Source: Chthoniobacteraceae bacterium (GTDB taxonomy: Bacteria > Verrucomicrobiota > Verrucomicrobiia > Chthoniobacterales > Chthoniobacteraceae). Taken from it: DNA of 64,000 bases. The stretch is from NCBI GenBank assembly GCA_947449735.1, contig CANFTB010000004.1:62001-126000 (forward strand). Direction: 5' to 3'. Shown in pieces: positions 26,247 to 32,892 of this stretch. Every line of letters begins with the position of its first letter. The first letter of the stretch is position 1. The notes beneath the pieces were generated by a model that searched no databases, had not been told where the DNA came from, and worked only from the letters and a program-made list of their open reading frames with translations. Both the position numbers and the translations under genes were made by a program.

Positions 26247-26522
26247 CTACTCCTGGCGGACGGCGTTTTTCTTGTCCTCGGCATCGGAGTGAATACGCCG
26301 GATTTCGCGTGCGAGCTGCTCTTCAATCTGAAGAACCGAGGAATGGTCGCCCGCAGCCTGAGCCTTGCTGACCTGTTCCTTCAGAAAAAGCTCCTTTTCA
26401 GCCACCTTTGCCTTCGCCAGGGAGTCGATCTCCGCGATTTTGCTCTTCTGTGCAGCATTCAGTTTTGCACTAGGGCTGTGCTTCTCGAGGCGTTCCATTG
26501 CGAGTTCGTAGGCGCTTTTCAT
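26247..26522 (-). CDS. small charged coiled-coil protein, unknown
   Basis: The 91-residue product begins MKSAYELAMERLEKHSPS and continues as one long charged helix (AQKSKIAEIDSLAKAKVAEKE, then QIEEQLAREIRRIHSDAEDKK). It has no signal, no cysteine and no membrane span. I do not recognise a function; small proteins of this type occur as conserved hypotheticals. The start is set at MKSAY because the upstream part of the open frame would overlap the start of the divergent HAD gene. It is transcribed away from the HAD gene, only 46 bp apart, so promoters of the two must overlap. Confidence 0.65.
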   Translation of the reverse strand: MKSAYELAMERLEKHSPSAKLNAAQKSKIAEIDSLAKAKVAEKELFLKEQVSKAQAAGDHSSVLQIEEQLAREIRRIHSDAEDKKNAVRQE

Positions 26523-26568
26523 GGGGAATTTCGTGAAAAAAATGTCCGTTTGAGTCAGTCTTTGCGAG

Positions 26569-27348
26569 ATGATCCGCTTACTCAGTACTGATTTCGACGG
26601 CACCTTGGTAGACCACTATGGGAATCCGCCCGTGGATGACGAGTTGTTTTCGGTCCTGAGGGACCTGCGTTCAAGGGGCGTTTTATGGGCAGTGAACACC
26701 GGCAGGGATCTTCACTTCGTCGACGACGGCCTTCGCGAGTTTGTATTTCCGATCGAGCCGGATTTCGTGTTAACTGCTGAAAGGGAGGTTTTTCACCGGG
26801 GAGCGGACGGAAGTTGGCAGGACTTCGGTGACTGGAACCGGCGTTGTTACGATGCGCACGACGTGTTATTTGAGTCGGCCTCGGTTTTGCTGGACGACAT
26901 ACGGCTTTTTTTGAAGCAAGCGGGCGAGGGGGCAGAACCCATTTTGGAGGGTTCTCGCATGGTCGGCCTGGCATCCAAGTCGGAGGAGCAGATGGACCGC
27001 ATTTGCGAGTTTCTAGAGAGGGAACGGGTCAAAGTTCCGGGCTTCGCCTACATGCGAAACACGATTTGGGTGAGGTTTTGTCACGAGGCATACAGCAAGG
27101 GAACGGCCCTCGCTGAGCTAGCCCGGCTTACTGGCATTTCGAGGGATGAGATTTTCGCCGCCGGGGACCATTACAACGACCTTCCGATGCTCGACGGAGT
27201 CCACGCCAAGTGGGTGATGTGTCCGGAGAACGCTGTGCAAGCGGTGAAGCAAACAGTCATCGGAGCTGGAGGTTATGTTGCCAAAAATCGGTGCAGCTCC
27301 GGCGTGGTGGAGGCGCTTGCCCACTTTGGCGCGTTTTCCCGGGCATGA
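26569..27348 (+). CDS. HAD-superfamily Cof-type phosphatase
   Basis: The 259-residue cytoplasmic protein belongs to HAD subfamily IIB (Cof type), which dephosphorylates sugar phosphates or nucleotides. Motif I is STDFDGTLVD (residues 6-15), motif II is AVNTGRDL (about 41), the conserved Lys is in YSKGTALAEL and motif IV is FAAGDHYNDLPML near 204. A cap domain lies between motifs II and III. Its stop overlaps the ATG of the maltokinase-like gene (ATGA), so the two are probably translated together. A phosphatase and a sugar kinase made in fixed ratio suggest a shared metabolite, but the substrate is unknown. Confidence 0.88.
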   Translation: MIRLLSTDFDGTLVDHYGNPPVDDELFSVLRDLRSRGVLWAVNTGRDLHFVDDGLREFVFPIEPDFVLTAEREVFHRGADGSWQDFGDWNRRCYDAHDVLFESASVLLDDIRLFLKQAGEGAEPILEGSRMVGLASKSEEQMDRICEFLERERVKVPGFAYMRNTIWVRFCHEAYSKGTALAELARLTGISRDEIFAAGDHYNDLPMLDGVHAKWVMCPENAVQAVKQTVIGAGGYVAKNRCSSGVVEALAHFGAFSRA

Positions 27349-28397
27349 GCATGTCCCCGGAGGGTGGCTTTCGCTGGCGAGTCCGGCGGGGTGCCCTGAT
27401 GGTCCGCAGAGTTTGCTGGGAGCCTTATTCCGTCGACGGAACGGGTTCCACAAACAGCCTTTGGAAGGGGACCGGCGGGGGGCGTGAGTGGCTTTTGAAG
27501 TGGTACAAGTATCCTGAGCCCGGGGTTCACCCGGAACCTGAGGTCGCGGAGTTCCTCGACTCGATCCACTTCGAGGGGGCGGCCGGCTTTGGGGCGAGGC
27601 TGGACCGGCTCCAGCATGGCGGTTGGGAGACGGTCGCCTTCGTCCAGCCCTGGGTGAATGGAGTTTCAACCTGGGACAGGACTCTGGATGCGCTAAGGAG
27701 CGGTGATGTTTCGGGCTTTTCGCGAGATCTGGGGGGCGGCATTGGCGGGCTGCACGCCGCTCTCGCCTCGGGCAGCATCGGCACAGGATTTGAATGTGCA
27801 GCCTGGGGTAGCGTCGATTTGATCGCCTGGGTGGATCGTATCGAAAGAGGGGTCGGGGCGCTGATCGTGGAGCTGGAAATGGGACTGGCTCAAGGCAGCG
27901 TGCCGGACGCGGACCTAGTCCGGAAGGCGCTGGATACCGGACGAACGCTGTGGAGGGAAAAGCTGGCTGGCTTGCGTTCGCTGAGGGTGCGGGGATTCAA
28001 AAGCAGGGTGCACGGGGATTTGCACCTTGGGCAGGTGCTTGAGCGGCATGGTTTTTCGGCGGAGGGCCGGTTTTGCGTGGTGGACTTCGAAGGGGAACCC
28101 ATGCGGCCGTTGAGGGAGCGCAGGGAGCTTGATCTGCCGCTGCGGGACGTCGCGGGGATGTGGCGCTCGCTTGCCTATGCAGGGGCCGTAGCCGGTGCGG
28201 ACGGTAGCTTGGTGGAAGCATGGCGGCAGGATTTCCTCGCGGGCTGGTGCGAACGCATGAGCCTGCCTGAGGGCGACTGGAGCGGGCTGCTAGAGGGCCT
28301 GGTCTGGGAGAAGGCCGTCTACGAGGCGCTTTACGAGCTTCGGCACCGCCCCGACTGGCTGTGGATCCCTTTGTCCGCGCTTCAAAAAGAGGCGTAG
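27345..28397 (+). CDS. maltokinase-like phosphotransferase
   Basis: The 350-residue product has the APH/choline-kinase-type catalytic part: VHGDLHLGQVL holds the catalytic Asp, and VVDFEGEPMRPLRERR holds the metal ligand, followed by LRDVAGMWRSLAYA. The last two phrases are typical of maltokinases (Mak/Pep2), which phosphorylate maltose with ATP in the trehalose-to-glucan route. The usual partners TreS or GlgE are not in the window, so the substrate is uncertain. The start ATG at 27345 overlaps the TGA of the HAD gene by 4 bp; an upstream extension in frame lies inside that gene and is rejected. pyrD follows after 51 bp. Confidence 0.8.
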   Translation: MSMSPEGGFRWRVRRGALMVRRVCWEPYSVDGTGSTNSLWKGTGGGREWLLKWYKYPEPGVHPEPEVAEFLDSIHFEGAAGFGARLDRLQHGGWETVAFVQPWVNGVSTWDRTLDALRSGDVSGFSRDLGGGIGGLHAALASGSIGTGFECAAWGSVDLIAWVDRIERGVGALIVELEMGLAQGSVPDADLVRKALDTGRTLWREKLAGLRSLRVRGFKSRVHGDLHLGQVLERHGFSAEGRFCVVDFEGEPMRPLRERRELDLPLRDVAGMWRSLAYAGAVAGADGSLVEAWRQDFLAGWCERMSLPEGDWSGLLEGLVWEKAVYEALYELRHRPDWLWIPLSALQKEA

Positions 28398-28448
28398 CAT
28401 CCCCGAAAACCGTTGAAGCCCCGCAGGGATCCGCGTTTGCTTTGAGGG

Positions 28449-29456
28449 GTGAGTTTGTATCGCAAAATCATCCGCCCCCTTTTGTTCACGATCGACCCCG
28501 AGACGGTGCACCATCTCGCAATGGGCTGTCTGGAGGTCGCCGGTCCTTGGCTGCAGGATCTTTGCCCGCCGCACGATCATCGTCTTGAGCGGACGGTGTT
28601 TGGGGTTCGTTTTCCCTCTCCGGTGGGGCTTGCGGCTGGATTCGACAAAAACGCCGTAGCGCTTTCCGCGTGGGAGGGGCTTGGCTTCGGTTTCGCGGAA
28701 ATCGGGACCGTGACGGCGAAGGGGCAACCTGGAAACCCGAAGCCGCGACTCTTCCGGGTGCCGGAACTGGAGGGCGTAATCAACCGGCTTGGATTTAACA
28801 ATGACGGTGCCGAGGCTGTGGCCGAAAGGCTTTCCCATCTGAGGGCGTCCGGGCGGTGGCCTCGCATTCCGGTCGGCGTGAATCTGGGAAAATCCAAGGT
28901 GACCCCGCTTGAGGAAGCTAACGCGGATTATGTTTTTTCATTCGAAAAGCTGAAAGGTTACGGGGACTACTTCGTACTCAACGTGTCCTCGCCCAACACT
29001 CCGGGACTCAGAAAGCTGCAAGACAGCGCGGCTCTGGACGGACTGCTGGGCTCTGTGCAGCAGGCCAATGTTTCGGGACTCCCTTTGCTTCTCAAAATCG
29101 CCCCGGATTTGGAGTGGGACGCCATCGAGGAAATTCTAGCGCTTGTCGGGCGGCACCGCTTGAGCGGCATCATCGCGACGAACACCACGATCGATCATTC
29201 TGCAGTGCCCGAAGCGCGGCGCCAGCAGGGGGGATTGAGCGGGCAGCCGCTGAAGAAGCGCGCGTTGGAAGTTCTCAAATTTATCACCGCACGCACCAGT
29301 CTGCCGGTGATTGGTGTGGGCGGAATCGCGAGTGCGGACGATGCCTTGGAGCGGCTTGATGCGGGGGCTGCCCTTGTGCAGATCTACACGGGATTTATCT
29401 ACGAGGGGCCGGGACTGGTCTCGTCCATTCACAAGAGTCTGCGAGCCCGTCGGTGA
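28449..29456 (+). CDS. pyrD: dihydroorotate dehydrogenase (quinone), class 2
   Basis: PyrD oxidises dihydroorotate to orotate with FMN and passes the electrons to quinone. The 335-residue product has the class 2 N-terminal membrane-contact helices (YRKIIRPLLFTIDPETVHH), GLAAGFDKNAVA near residue 58 and FNNDGAE. The NVSSPNTPGLR loop carries the class 2 catalytic Ser, and IATNTTIDHSAV is the substrate loop. FMN phosphate is bound by IGVGGIAS and the loop after it. The start is GTG and the spacing to the kinase gene is 51 bp. PyrE acts two steps later. Confidence 0.96.
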   Translation: MSLYRKIIRPLLFTIDPETVHHLAMGCLEVAGPWLQDLCPPHDHRLERTVFGVRFPSPVGLAAGFDKNAVALSAWEGLGFGFAEIGTVTAKGQPGNPKPRLFRVPELEGVINRLGFNNDGAEAVAERLSHLRASGRWPRIPVGVNLGKSKVTPLEEANADYVFSFEKLKGYGDYFVLNVSSPNTPGLRKLQDSAALDGLLGSVQQANVSGLPLLLKIAPDLEWDAIEEILALVGRHRLSGIIATNTTIDHSAVPEARRQQGGLSGQPLKKRALEVLKFITARTSLPVIGVGGIASADDALERLDAGAALVQIYTGFIYEGPGLVSSIHKSLRARR

Positions 29457-29549
29457 CGGACCGAGGCGCTGATCCGGGAGGCGGCAGAAAGGTTGCCCGG
29501 TGCAGTGAGATTTTTGAAACCAGCCGCCGGGCTCGGGGTTAGAAGGGTT

Positions 29550-30155
29550 ATGAACTCTTCTCTACGGATTCTTGCCCGCACAGTTCGTCTTTTGGGATGT
29601 GCAACGCTGCTGTCTCTTGTTCAAGCGGTTCCCCTTTCAGCACAGGATGCCAAAGCGAAGCCCGAGGGAGCAGCCCGCCTCGAGGCGATGCGTGAGAAGT
29701 TGGGGCTCACGGAGGAGCAGCTGGCTAAGATCAAGCCGGCATTGGAGGAGCAGGCCTCCAGACTCAAGGCGATTAGGGAGGATGGTTCTCTTTCCGAGGA
29801 GCAGAAGCGCGAGAAGGCTCGAAGCGAGTCGGGGGAGATGAGAAAGGTGATGGATGATGTGCTCAGCTCCGAGCAAAAGGCGAAGCTCGCAGGGATGATG
29901 AAAGAGCGCGGGGGAGACAAGCCCGGGGCCGCGGCTGAGCAGCGCTTGCGCGGAATGAAGGAGAAGCTTGGATTGAGCGACGAACAGGCCGCGAAGATCA
30001 GGCCGATTTTGGAGGAGGAGGCGCCCAAGCTTAAGGACGCGTCGCCCGAGCAAAGACGGGAGATGATTCGGGAGAGTTTCGGAAGGATTGCGGTCGAACT
30101 CACGCCGGAGCAGCGCGAAAAAATGAAGGAGCAGTTCAAAGCCAAGAAAAACTGA
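29550..30155 (+). CDS. secreted Spy/CpxP-like protein with duplicated LTxxQ motif
   Basis: The 201-residue product has a signal peptide (about residues 1-32, ending AVPLSAQD) followed by charged helices. Two similar segments are visible: KLGLTEEQLAKIKPALEEQ and KLGLSDEQAAKIRPILEEE. Each resembles the LTxxQ motif of Spy/CpxP periplasmic chaperones, so the gene may have arisen by internal duplication. A third related segment, ELTPEQREKMKEQF, ends the protein. Spy-type proteins hold unfolded periplasmic proteins or sense envelope stress; here this is only inferred. An upstream in-frame start at 29493 would add 19 residues before the signal, which is unlikely. Confidence 0.7.
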   Translation: MNSSLRILARTVRLLGCATLLSLVQAVPLSAQDAKAKPEGAARLEAMREKLGLTEEQLAKIKPALEEQASRLKAIREDGSLSEEQKREKARSESGEMRKVMDDVLSSEQKAKLAGMMKERGGDKPGAAAEQRLRGMKEKLGLSDEQAAKIRPILEEEAPKLKDASPEQRREMIRESFGRIAVELTPEQREKMKEQFKAKKN

Positions 30156-30215
30156 TTCCAGCGGCCCGGCTTGGATTTCCTTTTTGACGTATCAGGGTAT
30201 GCTACTGTGCGCCCC

Positions 30216-31361
30216 ATGGACCACTCCCCAGGCATGACAGGCGCGAAAGTGCGGGCGCAGTATATGATGATCGGCGGCTTCCTAGGCGCCGGCAAGACGA
30301 CCGCCGTGGCAGCTCTCGCCCAGAGGCTTAGCGCAAAGGGCCGCCGGGTCGGGTTGATCACCAACGACCAGGGGCAGGAACTGGTGGACACCGCTATGCT
30401 GCGCTCTAAGGGTTTTGCCACTGAGGAGATTCCGGGAGGGTGTTTTTGCTGCAGGTTCAACTCGCTTGTGGACGCGGCTGACCGGCTGACCGAGTCGAAT
30501 CGGCCCGAGGTTTTCATCGCAGAACCTGTGGGGAGTTGCACCGATTTGGTTGCGACCGTGACCTACCCCCTGAGGCGCATGTACGGCGACCAGTTTAAAA
30601 TCGCCCCCTTGAGCGTGCTGGTTGATCCGGTGAGAGCGCTGCGTATTTTTGGATTGCAGCCTGGGGGAACATTCTCCCCGAAGGTTGTTTACATATACAA
30701 GAAGCAGCTTGAGGAGGCCGACATCATCGTGGTGAGCAAGTCGGAGCTCGTTGCACCCGACCGGTTGGCGGAGTTGAAGGCGGCGATTTCCGCAGAGTTT
30801 CCACACGCGGAGGTTTTATCCGTCTCGATCCGCACGGGAGAGGGCGTGGATGAGTGGTTTTCGAAAGTCGAAGAGGGTGAGCAGGTGGAGCGGCGTTCGA
30901 TGGTGGTGGATTACGTTGAGTACGCCGAAGGCGAGGCGCTCTTGGGGTGGCTGAATGCGACGGTGATTTGCTCTCCGGCGCAGGAGTTTGATGCGAATGC
31001 CTTTTTGAAAGCCTTCGCCGGGGCGATCCAGGCGAATCTCCAGCGTTCCGGCGTGGAGATCGCCCACTTGAAGATGACGTTCAGTCCGGACGCCGGGCTG
31101 GGCGACATTGCTGTGGTGAATTTGGTGCGCAGCGACTTTGTACCCGAGCTGGCAATCCGTTTGGAGCAACCGGCGGGAAGCGGCCAGGTCATTGTCAATC
31201 TGCGCGCGGAGGGCGCACCCGAGTTGCTTGCCTCTGCGCTGAAAGAGGCTCTGCCGGTGGCACTTGAAAGTTGTCAGGGACTGGGTGGAGAACTCGAGCA
31301 TCTCGAGCATTTCCGCCCAGGCAAGCCGGTGCCCACCCACCGGATTGAGTCCGTGTCCTGA
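30216..31361 (+). CDS. CobW/COG0523-type metallochaperone GTPase
   Basis: COG0523 GTPases load or traffic metals such as zinc, cobalt or iron. The 381-residue product has Walker A GFLGAGKT at 21-28 and the family's metal motif GGCFCC at 74-79. VVSKSELV takes the place of the usual NKxD base-recognition motif. The C-terminal domain is long and lacks a His-rich tail. The start ATG at 30216 is preferred to an upstream TTG; MTGAKV six codons later is another option. No zinc-uptake genes or Zur box are seen near it, so the metal is open. It is convergent with the DUF1501 gene. Confidence 0.88.
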   Translation: MDHSPGMTGAKVRAQYMMIGGFLGAGKTTAVAALAQRLSAKGRRVGLITNDQGQELVDTAMLRSKGFATEEIPGGCFCCRFNSLVDAADRLTESNRPEVFIAEPVGSCTDLVATVTYPLRRMYGDQFKIAPLSVLVDPVRALRIFGLQPGGTFSPKVVYIYKKQLEEADIIVVSKSELVAPDRLAELKAAISAEFPHAEVLSVSIRTGEGVDEWFSKVEEGEQVERRSMVVDYVEYAEGEALLGWLNATVICSPAQEFDANAFLKAFAGAIQANLQRSGVEIAHLKMTFSPDAGLGDIAVVNLVRSDFVPELAIRLEQPAGSGQVIVNLRAEGAPELLASALKEALPVALESCQGLGGELEHLEHFRPGKPVPTHRIESVS

Positions 31362-31386
31362 CGAGCCCGTTGTGGGCCCCGGCGGG

Positions 31387-32829
31387 TCAAGTCCTGCCGA
31401 TCAGTTCGGGAATGGGGCGTCCGTTTTGCACAATGAGAGTGGGGCGTCCGTTGAAGTCCTGAATGGCCTCTTTGGCACTGTCGATGCCGAGGTGATGGTA
31501 AATCGTTGCCAGAAAGTCGTCCGGACCGCATGCGCGTTCCACGACGTCTTCGCCTCGCTTGTCCGTGGCGCCGATGACGCCGCCCGTCTGGATTCCGCCG
31601 CCCGCCCAGATGTTGCTGAACGCACGCGGCCAGTGGTCGCGGCCGGGCTGGGTCGTGCCAGCGGGTGCGCTTCCGTCGCCCGCGCCGGTGCTAGGGCTGA
31701 ATTCGATCTTCGGGGTGCGTCCGAACTCGCCGGTGACGACGACCAGAACGCGCTTGTCCAGGCCGCGCGCGTAAATGTCCTCGATCAGCGCGGACACGGC
31801 CTGGTCGTAGGCTCCGGCGCGGAAACGTAGAGCGTCGAAAATATTGTGGTTCACGGCGTGGTCGTCCCAGTTGCTGACGCGGCCGCAAAGGGGGCCGCTC
31901 AGACTGCTGGTCAGGATTTCAACGCCCGCTTCGGCGAGGCGTCGGGCGAGGAGCAATTGCTGCCCCCAGCGGTTTCTGCCGTAGCGGTCGCGCACCTTCG
32001 GGTCTTCCTTGGAAAGGTCAAAAGCGTCGCGCGTCTGCGGGTTGGTGAGCAGCGTCACCGCCTGCGCTTCGAACTGGTCCAGTGCCCCCAGCTCGCCGAG
32101 CGTGTCGAAGGCGCGCTCCATAGTGTCCAGGCTCTTGCGGAGCGCGACGCGACCGCCGATCCGGCTCGCCTCGGCGGGATCCGAGAGGCCGATATTGGGA
32201 ACTTCAAAGTTCGGCAGATTCGGGTCGCCGGAGACGGAGAAGGGCGCGTAGGCGGCGCCGACGTAAACGGGACCGTTGTACTCGATCACCGGATTCACAC
32301 CGATGTAGTTGGGGAGCGGGTTGTCTCGTCCTCCCTGCTTGGAGCGGAAATAGGAGGCGATGGACATCCAGTCCGGGAGGCGCGGCTTGGGCTTGTCTCT
32401 GGTGTCTGGGTCTCCGGACAACAACTGCATGGAACCGGCGGGATGGCCCGCGGCCTTCTGGTTCATCGAACGGAGAATGGTGAACTTGTCCGCGATGCGC
32501 GCCTGAAGCGGGAGCAGTTCCGTGATACGCGTCCCCGGGACCTTCGTGGCGATGGTTTTGAACGGGCCCCGGTACTCGCTGCCGATGTCGGGTTTGGGAT
32601 CGTAGGTGTCGACATGGGAGCAGCCGCCGGGCTGCCAAACCATGATTACTGCGGTGCGGTTGGCCGCCGGTTTGGCAATTCCCGCGGCAGCCGCAGCATG
32701 GGCCCGGGCGCGGAGGATGCCGGGCAGGCTCAGACTTGCGAAGCCCGCCAGGCCCAGTCTCATGAAACTGCGGCGGCCCAAGGGACCGGGGCACGGGCTG
32801 AATTGTGGGGAGTGGTTGCCTGCAAACAT
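31387..32829 (-). CDS. DUF1501 family exported protein
   Basis: The 480-residue product has a twin-arginine-like leader (GRRSFMRLGLAGFASLSLPG) and the typical DUF1501 features: VIMVWQPGGCSHVDTYDPKP near residue 62, NHNIFDALRFR, VVVTGEFGRTPKI near 355 and GRDHWPRAFS. DUF1501 proteins resemble the alkaline phosphatase/sulfatase fold and are usually encoded next to PSD1/DUF1549 cytochrome-like proteins in Planctomycetes and Verrucomicrobia. Their biochemical role is not established. It is the last gene of the four-gene operon that starts at 40176, 63 bp after the WD40 gene. The product would be periplasmic. Confidence 0.92.
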   Translation of the reverse strand: MFAGNHSPQFSPCPGPLGRRSFMRLGLAGFASLSLPGILRARAHAAAAAGIAKPAANRTAVIMVWQPGGCSHVDTYDPKPDIGSEYRGPFKTIATKVPGTRITELLPLQARIADKFTILRSMNQKAAGHPAGSMQLLSGDPDTRDKPKPRLPDWMSIASYFRSKQGGRDNPLPNYIGVNPVIEYNGPVYVGAAYAPFSVSGDPNLPNFEVPNIGLSDPAEASRIGGRVALRKSLDTMERAFDTLGELGALDQFEAQAVTLLTNPQTRDAFDLSKEDPKVRDRYGRNRWGQQLLLARRLAEAGVEILTSSLSGPLCGRVSNWDDHAVNHNIFDALRFRAGAYDQAVSALIEDIYARGLDKRVLVVVTGEFGRTPKIEFSPSTGAGDGSAPAGTTQPGRDHWPRAFSNIWAGGGIQTGGVIGATDKRGEDVVERACGPDDFLATIYHHLGIDSAKEAIQDFNGRPTLIVQNGRPIPELIGRT

Positions 32830-32892
32830 AAGCCTTATTGCGTTAGGATGATCGGATGTCGATGGAAGGATTGGAAGCTCCGGGATGTCTTT

